From: Armatimonadota bacterium
GTDB taxonomy: Bacteria; Armatimonadota; Zipacnadia; Zipacnadales; UBA11051
Reading direction: 5' to 3'
DNA: 64,000 nucleotides
Assembly: GCA_013178155.1 (NCBI GenBank)
Contig: JABLXH010000020.1
Location: forward strand, 1-64,000
Translations under genes and position numbers: made by a program
In this document: positions 17,360 through 26,800 of the stretch, in pieces
Layout of the letters: each line of letters opens with the position of its first letter
How positions within the stretch are numbered: the stretch's first letter is position 1
Notes under the pieces: model-generated
What the model saw: only the letters and a program-made list of their open reading frames with translations
Told to the model about the DNA's origin: nothing
Databases searched by the model: none

Positions 17360-20263
17360 TCAGCCGATCTTTACCGTCACGATCCCGAAGGCCGGAACAT
17401 TGACGCTTAGCACGCCGCCGGACATGCTGGCTGTGCTCTCGGCGAGGGGCTGCTCCAGGGTGTCCGTCTCGACGACAGGCGCGTCGGCGGCGAACAGTCC
17501 GGCCGCGATGCGCACCTCGGCTCGCGTCTCCTGTCCGGTCATCTCGTACAGCCGCAGCACCAACGCCTCGCTGTCCTCGGCCCGTTTGGCGCCCGATAGC
17601 ATCACATTCGGCGTCAGGACCTCCAGCATCGCCGCTTCGGCCGGCAGATCACCCGCGTGCACGGTGGTCCCTACCGGGATGACCGGGTGATTGAAGGCAT
17701 ACCCTTGCCGCGTCGCCACACCGGCGTCGAACTCGCCCACGTGCGGCACCAGCGCAAAGCGGATGCTGTGATGACCCAGTTCTGGCAGCGGATCCGGATC
17801 GTAGCTGGAACGCAGCAGGGTCAGGCTCAGGGTGTCGTCGGAGAGCCGGTGGCCGTACTTGCAGTCATTCAGTAGCGTGGCTCCGGCCTGGGCGTCAGGA
17901 TCGTCCAGTGCCTGGCCCGTCAGGTCGGCCCAGTTCAGCGCTGGACACTCCTCGCCATCGGCCGGACGCTCGATGATCCCGCACGGGATCTCGAAGTTGG
18001 CCCGACCGTACATGATATTGAGAGGGAAGCTTGCCCGCAGCGTCGGTACGCCGGTGGCAGGGTCGCCGCGCTCCAGCCAGTTGACATCGAGCCGGAAATC
18101 CACCTGCCGGCTGCCGGTTGCCAGCGAGATGGTGAGGGCATAATCCGACTGCCCGTGGCGTCCGCGCAGCCGCACGGCGGCCTCGTTGGGTCCCATCCGC
18201 AGTACGTCGAGAACAGCGCCCGCCAGGGGCTCCACCCGCTCAACGATGGGCCCCAGCATCCAGGCGGTCATTCCGTGGGGTGCCTCCTGCTCGCGCTGGA
18301 TGGCCCCCAGCACCTCGCCCTCCTCCACCAGTTCCAACCCGGTCGCCTTGTCCACCAGGCTAACGATACCGCCGGCTTCCGCCGAGACGACCAGCTCCAG
18401 GTGCTCGTTGCCCAGGACCACCGGGTTCGTCTGCTGGGCCTGCACATAGCCCAGACCGTAGGTGGGTCTGCCGGTCTCGTGGGCATAGGCAGCCCCGGCG
18501 GAGGCTGCCGGCGCCACCGGTTCGATGGTGTAGCAACGGTAGCCCATGGCCGGCAGGGCGCGGGCCGGGAAGACCACGACGGCGAAATTGTGACCCCAGT
18601 AGTGGCCCCGCTCGGTGACCTGACCAGGTACCTGGTTGCCAGCGCTGTCGCGCACCAGCACCGTATCCGGCAGCTCTCGGTTCCAGACCTTGACCGTCAC
18701 CAGTTCATCCCGTGCGAAGGGAGCCGGATTGAAGACAAGAAAGGGGTCCGCACCCGACTGGCCCGCCCCCACCGACGACACTCCGCCCCACCATGAGCCT
18801 TCGCCGACGCCGCCGCCCAGCCCCAGGTCCGGGCCGCCGTCTGCCGGCGCCAGAGCCGAGGTATCCACCCGCGCCGCCAACCCGCGCAGCGCCTGGCTGC
18901 GGATGGCCGTAGTGTGGGCGAGGTTCTCCTGGAAGAGCCCCATCGCGTGCTCCACGGTCTCCTTGACGCCGGAACCGGGGAGGATGTCGTGGAACTGCAG
19001 GAACATGGCCCGCTGCCAGCACTCGTTGAGCTGCTCGCGGGGGTACGGATAGCCCGCCAGTGCGCCCGCCGCCAGAGCCACCGCCTCGGTGTCGGCCAGG
19101 TCGCACTCGCCCTTGCGGTTGGCAAACTTGATGCGGCTCTCGGACGTGTAGCAGCCCTCGAAGACGAAGTTCAGCTCGGCGTCAATGACCGGCAGCTCCA
19201 GCCCTCGCGCCGCGATCTCCTGCTCGCAGGCGCTGTAGAAGTCGTCGGTCGTAGTCAGCTTGACCACCGGGTAGATGGGCCACTGCGCCATCTCCCGGGC
19301 CGCCCGCAGGTGCCGCCGCGTCGGTCCGCCGCCGTGGTCGCCCACGCCATAGACCCACAGCAGCTTCTTGAGGCCAGTGTGCCGCTCCAGGTCGAACAGC
19401 AGCCGGGTCATGCCGGGGTTGATCTCGCAGTTGTAGCCGTTGGGCGAGTCATCATAGGCCAGCACCCGGGAGCCGTCCTTGCCCTGCCACCAGTAGAGCT
19501 GCGAGGTCTCGCCGCTGCTCATGGTGCGCAACTGCGGACCGGAGCTGCGGTGGTGGTAGTACCGGGTCACGCCGCCACGCCGCAGGATGCCCGGCAGGGT
19601 CCAGCAGTGCCCGAAGGTGTCGCATTCCCAGGCGATCTTCACCGCGTCATAGGGCAGACCCAGATGCTCGTGCATCCACCGGCGGGTGTAAAGCAGGTGC
19701 CGGCAGAGAATCTCGCCCCCGGCCAGGTTCTTGTCACCCTCGACCCACTGGCTGGCGGTGACGTCCCAGCGCCCCTCGGCAACGCGCTGCTTGACCCGTG
19801 CAAACAGCTCGGGCGCGTACTTCTTGGTCAGGTGATAGACCGAGGCCTGGCTCTGGGAGAAGTGAAACTCCGGGAACTCGTCCATGAGCTGGTCCATGGT
19901 GGCGAAGGTGTCGCAGGTGACGGCGACGGTCTCCGGCCAGGTCCACATCCAGTTCATATCAATGTGGGCGTGGCCCGCGCAGTAGATGGTGTACTCCTTG
20001 GCCGCCGCGCCAAGGGGTGCCAGGATGTCCTCGGCCTGCTGCAGCGCCGCCTGCAGCGTGCCGCCCGCCCGCAGGCCCTCGAGTACGGCTCGCGCAGCCT
20101 GTTCCAGCATCGGTGCCCACTCGGCGGCATTCTGCGGCTGCGCCGCCAGCAGTCGCCGCGCGAAGTCAAACTCCGCCCGGAAACGATCCACCCAGCGCCG
20201 GTGCTCCCCCTCCGCCACCTGCAGTTCAGCCATCATCTTCTGCAACTCTTGCTCTGCGCTCAC
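17360..20263 (-). CDS. Alpha-mannosidase, glycoside hydrolase family 38
   Basis: A 967-residue GH38 alpha-mannosidase. The family zinc site is visible in GHAHIDMNW (residues about 97-105) and the nucleophile region in WECDTFGHCW (Asp215), followed by the LPGILRR substrate-site segment, the helix-rich middle domain (MFLQFHDILPGSG) and the beta-sandwich C-terminal domains. Known members are retaining enzymes that release alpha-linked mannose from N-glycans or mannans. No signal peptide is seen, so it likely works in the cytoplasm on imported oligosaccharides. The first about 85 residues form a helical N-terminal region, as in bacterial class members. It lies 83 bases downstream of the sorbitol-dehydrogenase-like gene and 36 upstream of the NPCBM hydrolase gene on the same strand. 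Confidence 0.93.
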   Translation of the reverse strand: MSAEQELQKMMAELQVAEGEHRRWVDRFRAEFDFARRLLAAQPQNAAEWAPMLEQAARAVLEGLRAGGTLQAALQQAEDILAPLGAAAKEYTIYCAGHAHIDMNWMWTWPETVAVTCDTFATMDQLMDEFPEFHFSQSQASVYHLTKKYAPELFARVKQRVAEGRWDVTASQWVEGDKNLAGGEILCRHLLYTRRWMHEHLGLPYDAVKIAWECDTFGHCWTLPGILRRGGVTRYYHHRSSGPQLRTMSSGETSQLYWWQGKDGSRVLAYDDSPNGYNCEINPGMTRLLFDLERHTGLKKLLWVYGVGDHGGGPTRRHLRAAREMAQWPIYPVVKLTTTDDFYSACEQEIAARGLELPVIDAELNFVFEGCYTSESRIKFANRKGECDLADTEAVALAAGALAGYPYPREQLNECWQRAMFLQFHDILPGSGVKETVEHAMGLFQENLAHTTAIRSQALRGLAARVDTSALAPADGGPDLGLGGGVGEGSWWGGVSSVGAGQSGADPFLVFNPAPFARDELVTVKVWNRELPDTVLVRDSAGNQVPGQVTERGHYWGHNFAVVVFPARALPAMGYRCYTIEPVAPAASAGAAYAHETGRPTYGLGYVQAQQTNPVVLGNEHLELVVSAEAGGIVSLVDKATGLELVEEGEVLGAIQREQEAPHGMTAWMLGPIVERVEPLAGAVLDVLRMGPNEAAVRLRGRHGQSDYALTISLATGSRQVDFRLDVNWLERGDPATGVPTLRASFPLNIMYGRANFEIPCGIIERPADGEECPALNWADLTGQALDDPDAQAGATLLNDCKYGHRLSDDTLSLTLLRSSYDPDPLPELGHHSIRFALVPHVGEFDAGVATRQGYAFNHPVIPVGTTVHAGDLPAEAAMLEVLTPNVMLSGAKRAEDSEALVLRLYEMTGQETRAEVRIAAGLFAADAPVVETDTLEQPLAESTASMSGGVLSVNVPAFGIVTVKIG

Positions 20264-20346
20264 TCAGCTATCATCCCTTCATCAGCCGGGCCACCCCCGG
20301 CCTCGTTGCCTGCATCTTCACACGCGCGCCCGCGGTCGGCTGCTTG

Positions 20347-21384
20347 CTACCCCGCCACCTCGATCTGCACCTTCACCGACGTTGGCGGCATGTGGCTGGC
20401 GTAGTCGAAGGCCTCGATGGCCCGGTCGAAGGGGAAGACGTCAGTAATCAGCGGCTTTAGGTTCACCTTGCCGCTGCCCAGCAGGGCCAGTGAGCGCGGG
20501 TACTGGTGGGCATAGCGGAAGACATGCTCCACTCGCGCCTCCTTCATCATCGCCGCGACGGTATCGTAGGGCACCAGCTCCTGGAACATCCCGATGAAAA
20601 CCAGGCAGCCACCAGGACAGAGGAGCTGGAAGATGTCCTGCGCCGCCGCCAGACTGCCGCTGCACTCAAAGACCACGTCCGCCCCCCAGCCGCCAGTGAC
20701 GTCCATGACGACTTCCCGCAGCGACCGCTCGGTGACGTTGACCGGCGTGATCGGTCCCAGCGTCGCCGCCAGCTCCAGTTTCGGTGCGACCACATCGGAG
20801 ATGATCACCTGGCTGCAGCCGCCCGCCAGCGCCGCCAGGGCCGTCACCATCCCGATGGTGCCGGCGCCCGTGACCACGGCCACATCGCCGGGCTTGTGAC
20901 GGGCTTTGGTGACCCCGTGCATGCCCACGGCCAGCGGCTCGACCATGGCGCCCTCACCGTAGGAGACACTGTCCGGCAGCTTGTAAGTGAAGTCAGCGCT
21001 GTGGACCACGGACTCGCGGATGACACCGTGGCCGGGCGGTGTGGCCCAAAACTCCACCCCCGGGTCGAGGTTGTACAGGCCGAGCCGCGCCGGGCGGCTG
21101 GTCGGGTCGGGCACACCCGGTTCCATGCAGACCCGGTCGCCCACTGCAAGCTCACTCACCGCGGTGCCGACCTCGATGATGGTGCCCGAGGCCTCGTGGC
21201 CCAGGACCATCGGCGCCTCTACCACAAAGGGCCCGATGCGGCCGTGGTGGTAGAAATGCAGGTCACTGCCGCAGATGCCCACCGTGTGCACGGCGATGCG
21301 CACGTCGCGCGGTCCCAGCTCCTGGGGGATGTCAATGTCCCGCAGGCTCAACTCGCCAGCCCGCTCCAGTACCAGTGCTCTCAT
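20347..21384 (-). CDS. Zinc-type alcohol dehydrogenase, sorbitol/xylitol dehydrogenase-like
   Basis: A 345-residue medium-chain dehydrogenase. Catalytic zinc ligands are present: Cys38 in GICGSD, His63-Glu64 in GHEASG and a glutamate in MVEPLAVG. The NAD-binding glycine motif is [11 protein letters not shown]. The SDH-like signature EPGVP followed by [15 protein letters not shown] places it with polyol dehydrogenases. The lobe that carries the structural zinc cysteines in many relatives has none of them here ([10 protein letters not shown]), as in some animal sorbitol dehydrogenases. It probably oxidises a polyol or sugar-acid intermediate from glycan breakdown. The preferred ATG at 21384 has GGAGGTG 5 to 7 bases upstream; a longer in-frame ATG at 21402 overlaps that site. 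It follows the amidohydrolase gene by 18 bases. Confidence 0.9.
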   Translation of the reverse strand: MRALVLERAGELSLRDIDIPQELGPRDVRIAVHTVGICGSDLHFYHHGRIGPFVVEAPMVLGHEASGTIIEVGTAVSELAVGDRVCMEPGVPDPTSRPARLGLYNLDPGVEFWATPPGHGVIRESVVHSADFTYKLPDSVSYGEGAMVEPLAVGMHGVTKARHKPGDVAVVTGAGTIGMVTALAALAGGCSQVIISDVVAPKLELAATLGPITPVNVTERSLREVVMDVTGGWGADVVFECSGSLAAAQDIFQLLCPGGCLVFIGMFQELVPYDTVAAMMKEARVEHVFRYAHQYPRSLALLGSGKVNLKPLITDVFPFDRAIEAFDYASHMPPTSVKVQIEVAG

Positions 21385-21402
21385 GGTGCACCTCCGTGTC
21401 AT

Positions 21403-22659
21403 TCAAGCCTCAAGGCGATAGAACTCGGCCGCATTGTCATGCATCAGCATTACCGCCAGGCGCCGCGCACCCGCCTCGCTCAGGAAGTCGCGTTCCACCT
21501 TTGTCGCCAGCACATCCGCCACGCAGGAGCGCGCCATCACCAGATGGCCGTAGACGAACTCAGGGAACCCCACATCCGAGCCGAAGCCCAGAATGCGGTA
21601 GCCCGGAGCCAGGTCCAGCCACTCGCTGAGCGACTGCCGCGACACCTCCATGCCGATCACATACATCCAGGCCATGTTCAGCCACACGTTGCTGCAATGC
21701 TTGGCCATCATCCCAATCTCGCGGCTCCAGGGGTATCCGCCGTGATAGAGATTGAACCGGGTACGCGGGAAGGCCTGGATGAGGTTCAGCAGCAGCAGTG
21801 GATTGCTGTCGGGGATCCAGCAGCCGTTGCCCTGCACGCCGGTGTGGATGTCAAAGATGAGGTCCCGGTCGGTGCAAAGGCCCGCCAGGAAGAAGATGAC
21901 GTAGTCCTCCAGTTGCCGGGCCTCCGCCCACGGCAGGGCCTCGCCGCGCAGCGCCCGGTCCAGGAGCATCGCGGCCGTAACTTCGGCCACTGGCCGGGAT
22001 TCCAGCGTCCGCCGGTACGCGTGGGCCAGCTTGATGCCAACCGCGCCGCGACCGGCAAACTCCTCGACCAGCGCGGTGAGCGCCTCGCGCAAGTCGCGCA
22101 GGCTGTGGATGCCGCGGTTCACGCGCTCCTCAAGCTGCCGGCGAGGCCCGGGTCGGTAGATCTCCAGGGCCGGCTCCATGCGCAGGATGGGTGTGAAATA
22201 GGCCGGGTCCCAATCCTCAAACCAGGGGATGTTCTTGACCTGCGTCCGCACGTTGGCCCGGTTGACCGTCACATCGCGGTACCAACTGCGGTCGGCGGTC
22301 CGGTGCCGGATGCTATCGTTGAGGGCCTGCCAGTTGCTATCATCCAGCTCCGCCCCCTCGAAGCCAAACAGGTCGCGGTAGGTGACCAGGTTGTGGCGCC
22401 AGTAGCTCTCGTTGAAGCAGCGGTCCACGATGGCCTTGAGATGCTGCCACCGCTCCTCGTCAGGCGCCTCGCGGTCGTAGTACCGGCCGGGGAACTGCCC
22501 CGACAGCGCCCCTATCTCGCGGTCGAAATACGAACCGAGAGTGAAGAGGTCATAGGGTCCCTGATCGTAGTACTCACTCTCACTGCGAGTGTGGGCGTGG
22601 CAATCAACGGTCGGGGTCGCGGCCATAAGCTGCAGGAGTTCGCTGCGCAGGCTGGACAT
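21403..22659 (-). CDS. Amidohydrolase-family protein (Amidohydrolase_2-like)
   Basis: This 418-residue protein has the metal-dependent TIM-barrel hydrolase pattern: TVDCHAHTRS supplies the HxH pair, FDIHTGVQGNG and NLYHGGYPW supply further histidines, and GFGSDVGFPEF gives the C-terminal aspartate. The length and pattern resemble COG2159-type amidohydrolases often found in sugar-acid loci, where members hydrolyse lactones or decarboxylate. Uronate isomerase was considered because of the size but its closing motifs are not visible. ATG 22659 (MSSLRSELL) has GGAGG 5 bases upstream; the frame stays open to 22830, but that extra part is low-complexity and contains the terminator hairpin. It is probably first in the six-gene minus-strand operon. 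Confidence 0.82.
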   Translation of the reverse strand: MSSLRSELLQLMAATPTVDCHAHTRSESEYYDQGPYDLFTLGSYFDREIGALSGQFPGRYYDREAPDEERWQHLKAIVDRCFNESYWRHNLVTYRDLFGFEGAELDDSNWQALNDSIRHRTADRSWYRDVTVNRANVRTQVKNIPWFEDWDPAYFTPILRMEPALEIYRPGPRRQLEERVNRGIHSLRDLREALTALVEEFAGRGAVGIKLAHAYRRTLESRPVAEVTAAMLLDRALRGEALPWAEARQLEDYVIFFLAGLCTDRDLIFDIHTGVQGNGCWIPDSNPLLLLNLIQAFPRTRFNLYHGGYPWSREIGMMAKHCSNVWLNMAWMYVIGMEVSRQSLSEWLDLAPGYRILGFGSDVGFPEFVYGHLVMARSCVADVLATKVERDFLSEAGARRLAVMLMHDNAAEFYRLEA

Positions 22660-22738
22660 GGCGGCCTCCGGGCACAGTGGTGAAGTGGTCAGGAGTTCGC
22701 TGGGGACGGCGGCCTGTCCTGCCGGGGGCCCAAAAGGT

Positions 22739-22768
22739 CCGGGACGCGGCAGGCAAGCCGCGTCCCGG
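22739..22768 (-). terminator. Intrinsic terminator of the prepilin gene
   Basis: A perfect 12-bp stem (22739-22750 with 22757-22768) closes a 6-base loop. Read on the minus strand it begins 34 bases after the prepilin stop codon and is followed by TTTT. Very GC-rich stem plus a short T run is typical of Rho-independent termination. It separates the prepilin gene from the amidohydrolase operon downstream. Confidence 0.75.
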
Positions 22769-22801
22769 GAGGAGCATACGACGACCGGCGAGCGTGGTGG
22801 C

Positions 22802-23569
22802 CTACTGCGTGGGCTGATCCTTCCAGCCACCCGCGTAGTACGCCTGCTGAATCTGGGCCGTCACTTCCACGTTGGTCGGGTCCTTCAGCCACTTGGCGTG
22901 GCCGTCGCAGAAGGCCCAGTTGCGGCCATCGTTGTGTCGCCGTCCGGATGCCCAGCGGCTGGGGTTGTACGAGCTGCTGGCGCCGTATCCGAAGTAGAAG
23001 TACCAAGTGCCGTAGGCATAGGCCCCCTGCCCGAACTCGCCCGCCACGATACACTGAGAGGGGCTGTTGATAGAGGCTTGCGTGGCATGGCCCTGGGACC
23101 AGCCCAGATAGACGTTGGTGGCGTAGCTGAGCGGCCAGAGGCTTGCGGCCTCGGCCGCCGTTGCCGGAGCGTAGCCGAAGCGGGCTATGAACATGCCGTC
23201 ATAGTCATTGGAGCCGGCGCTGCCGACCTTCGTCATGCAGGCCCGCTGCGCGTCGGAGGGGCAGACCAGGACCTGCCAGTTCTTCACGTAGGGCTGAATC
23301 GTTACGTGCCAGGGAAAGGCACCGGGGCGCCACAGACCAGGACCCGGGGCGTTGAAGCAGTCGTAGTAGGTCATGAAGGGCCACATCTCGTCGTAATCCT
23401 GGGCGTACATCAGCAGGCCGAGGCCGATCTGTTTGAGGTTGCTAAGACAGGAAGTCTGACGCGCCTTCTCGCGAGCCTTGGCGAAGACGGGAAAGAGGAT
23501 CGCGGCCAGAATGGCGATAATCGCGATCACCACCAGCAACTCGATCAACGTAAAACCCTTGCGTCTCAT
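22802..23569 (-). CDS. Type II secretion/type IV-like prepilin, DUF1559 family
   Basis: A 255-residue pseudopilin-like protein. [14 protein letters not shown] is a prepilin peptidase site: cleavage after Gly5 would leave Phe+1 and Glu+5, followed by a 20-residue membrane helix. The [20 protein letters not shown] segment and the C-terminal FCDGHAKWL are hallmarks of the DUF1559 family, present in tens of copies per genome in Planctomycetota and Armatimonadota. The role is thought to be in cell-surface or secretion filaments but is not established. ATG 23569 has GAGGTGATC 6 bases upstream; an in-frame upstream ATG at 23590 overlaps this site. It is a monocistronic unit with its own promoter and terminator. 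Confidence 0.92.
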   Translation of the reverse strand: MRRKGFTLIELLVVIAIIAILAAILFPVFAKAREKARQTSCLSNLKQIGLGLLMYAQDYDEMWPFMTYYDCFNAPGPGLWRPGAFPWHVTIQPYVKNWQVLVCPSDAQRACMTKVGSAGSNDYDGMFIARFGYAPATAAEAASLWPLSYATNVYLGWSQGHATQASINSPSQCIVAGEFGQGAYAYGTWYFYFGYGASSSYNPSRWASGRRHNDGRNWAFCDGHAKWLKDPTNVEVTAQIQQAYYAGGWKDQPTQ

Positions 23570-23878
23570 CTGGATCACCTCGGTTCGCATTGGATCGCCG
23601 ACGTCAATATAGTCGGTGCCGGTAGGAGCCTGGAACGTGACCAGGAACGAAACCACTGCTTCGCTGACGGCAAGGAGGCAATCGGGTGGCGCGACGGACC
23701 TTGACCCAATCTTAATACTCTTGCTCCGCTGCGTCAATGGCGATCGTGGCCCGCTCGGAACACGCGGCAACAGGCTCACCCGGGCCAGCACCGGGGGACC
23801 GGCCCTGCCCGGAAGGGGCGCAAGGGGCGTCTGCCGAAGGACTCGGTAGTCTGCTCAAGTCCCAGGAGAGTCCACGCC
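23570..23878. other. Intergenic region between divergent prepilin and lyase genes
   Basis: This 309-base gap is locally AT-richer than its surroundings around 23700-23740, where the prepilin promoter lies. The rest, from 23740 to 23862, is GC-rich and shows no ORF with a credible start, no hairpin and no convincing promoter for the plus-strand lyase gene; AGGAGA at about 23863 is the lyase ribosome binding site. Confidence 0.5.
23709..23737 (-). promoter_or_regulatory. Sigma-70-type promoter for the prepilin gene
   Basis: On the minus strand, TTGACG (23737-23732) and TAAGAT (23714-23709) are separated by 17 bases, a near-consensus housekeeping promoter inside an otherwise GC-rich genome. The predicted transcript would have a leader of about 130 bases before ATG 23569. 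Confidence 0.7.
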
Positions 23879-26800
23879 ATGGTCCGTCTTGTCACGCTCG
23901 GGCTGCTTGCTGCCGTCTCGGTCTCTTTCCCCGCTCTTGCTCAGGACATTGCCCACGACCTGACCCCGGAACTGCGGGCGCGGCTCGGGATGCCCGAGGG
24001 GCCACTGCCAGAGCTCGTGCCGGCCGGGACCAGCCCCGACGCTGGCTACACCCCGGAGCAAGCCGCCCGGAACGCCCCGGACATCCTGGGCGTGCAGGTC
24101 GCCCACCTGGGCGGCCAGCGGCTGCTGTTTGCGGTCACCTTCGCCCGCCGGCCGGACTTCATCGGCGCTACGTTTATCATCTACGTCGATGCCGACAATG
24201 ACCCCGGCACGGGCCGCCGGGACCAGTACCACGGCGGCGTGGACTTCATGCTGGTGGCTGTCGGTGACCAGGTCTCGCTGAACAGCCACAATCCCGCCAA
24301 CGCGCCCGGCAACACCATCGTCCGCGCCGCGCGGGTTGGAGCGGCTCTGTATGTGACCGTGGACACGGCCCTGCCGGACACCGACCCGCTGGCCGTCGGC
24401 GTGCACCTGCTGTCGCAACGCGACGGCGGCGAGAGTGACTCCACCCAGCACCAGGTGGTGCAGTTGCCGCGCCGCGCGGCCACGGTCCCCGCCCTGCCGC
24501 GGGGCAGCGGCTCCAGCCTGCGCACGGCCGAGGACTTCCGTTATGTGGACGACCTGGTGCAGTACGAGAAGCTGTCGGACAAGGGCCTGCGCTTCGACCA
24601 GGTGGCCCCGCGCGAACCCTTCCGGCCCGGCCGAGAGTGCCCGAAGCCGCTCTTCACAGCCACCCCGAGGCGTCCGGGGCAGGGAGGCAATCTGACCCGG
24701 ACCCGGGTGCCGGTCTCACTGTTGGAGGAGACGGGTACAGACCGGCCTCGGAGCCCCGTCAGCTTCGGCTTCCCCTGCCCGGAAGGTGGCATCTTCGACC
24801 CGGCGCACATGCGTCTACTGGAGGGTGACCGCGAGGTCCCGGCTCAGTTTACCATCACCGCCTTCTGGCCCGACGGCAGCCTGAAGTGGGTGCTGGTGGA
24901 CCTCCTGACCGACCTGCGGGCCAACGAAGAGAAGACCGTCACGGTGGAGTTGGGGCATGAGGTCCGGCGGGACGCGGGGAGACCTGCGCTGACGCTGGAC
25001 GACATAGACCGTCTCTGGCCGGACTTCGTGACCCCCGTCGGATTGGAAGTGGAGGACGAGACGGGCGCTAGCTTCCTGAGCAGCCAGTGGCCAGAGGGCC
25101 TCACACTGGAGCAGAGCGGCCCGGTGAAGGCCGTGGTCCGCGGTGAGGGCCGCTATGCCACCGATGAGGGGGCCGGCTTCCTGCGCTACGTCGTTCGGCT
25201 GACGTTCTGGGCGGACTCCAGACGGGTGCAGTTCGCCTGGACGACCGTCAACGACAACCTGGCAACGGAGTTCACCGACATCACCTCCCTGTCCCTGCCG
25301 CTCTTCCTCGGCGGACGCGTGCGCGCTGCCAAGGTGGGTGTCCCGGATGCTACGGGGAAGCTGCAGATGGCCCCCGTGTCGGAGTTCTCGCTGTTGCAGG
25401 CCGATGATCAGACGGGCTCCCTGCGGACCACCCGGGGGACTGAGGGCATCGGCCGCGCGCCGGGCGTGGTGCGCGTTCAGGCGGGCGACAATATCCTTAC
25501 GCTGGCCGTCTGCGATTTCTGGCAGCGCTGGCCCAAGGGCCTGTCGCTGAGCGGCGACCGCCTGTCCCTCGACCTGCTTCCCCGCCAGCCCGGTCCGGAC
25601 TTCGGCACCGGCCTCCCGCACTACCTCCTGTTCAACCTGTGCGAAGGGAAGTACCGCCTCAAGTGGGGCATGAGCTTCACCGAGCGGTTCGCGCTGGACT
25701 TCGACCCCGGGACCACCGCGGAGGCGCTCTACGCCGATGTGAACAAGCCTGTCGTGGCCGTCATCCCCGCCTCGTGGTACGCCAGAACCGAGGCGCTGGG
25801 GCGTGTCGCGCCGCCCCTGGAGAAGCAGTTCGCGGTATGGGACAAGTGGGTCGCTGACGCCTTCCAGGCCAACATGCGGGTCAAGGAGCGCGACCGCGAG
25901 TACGGCTTTCTGAACTATGGCGACTGGTATGGCGAGCGGGGCCGCAACTGGGGCAACAACGAATACGACTACGCCCACGGCCTGTTCCAGGACTTCCTGC
26001 GCACCGGCAACCGCGACCACTACCGCTGGGCTCTCACCGCCGCCCGCCACCAGGCCGAGGTGGATGTCGTGCACGCCTACCCGGACCCCTTCTACGTCGG
26101 CGGGCAAGTGCCGCACTCGGTGGGGCACACGGGGGCCTGGAGCGAGCAACTGGAGCGCGGGACCTGGCAGGCGCGCTATGACAGCATGGTCACCGCCGCC
26201 AACGGCCACAACTGGGCCGATGGCATGGTGGACGCCTGGTGCCTGAGCGGCGACGCAGGGGTCATGCAAAGCGCCCTGCTCTACGGCGAGCATGTGGCCT
26301 GGGCCATGTCTCCGACCTTCAAGGCTCTCGGCACCCACGAGCGCTCGGCCGGCTGGTCGCTGAAGGGGATCATGGCGCTTTACAATCAGACCTATGATCC
26401 GGAGTACCTGGCGGCGGCGCGGCGTATCGCCGCGGTGGCCCTGAAGGAGCAGGACCTGGCGGGGTGCGGCGCCTGGCCCCATGTCCTCCCCCTCGACCAC
26501 GCCAACGGCCAGGCCAACGTCGTCGGCAACAACCTGTTTCTGATCGGGGTGCTGCTGGGCGGCCTGCAGGCCTATGCCGAGGCCGCGCAGGACCCGGCGG
26601 TGGACCAGGCCCTGATCGCCGGTGTGCGCTGGGTGGCAAAGTCGTGGGACGAGAGCGCCGGCGGCTGGCCGTACTCCGCCACGCCCGATGGCCGGCCACT
26701 CTACCCGGCCACCACCAGCCTCAACATGCTCATCATTCAGCCGGTGGCCTATGTGGCGAAGCTGACCGGTGATGAAGCGCTCTGGCACATCGTGGAGGAG

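Noticed and set aside
21403-22659. Uronate isomerase (UxaC) assignment
   Set aside because: Size and barrel type fit, but the closing uronate isomerase motifs are not visible, so only an amidohydrolase label was kept.
23570-23791. N-terminal extension of the prepilin gene
   Set aside because: The near-consensus promoter is inside it, and the prepilin signal at ATG 23569 is preceded by a good ribosome binding site.
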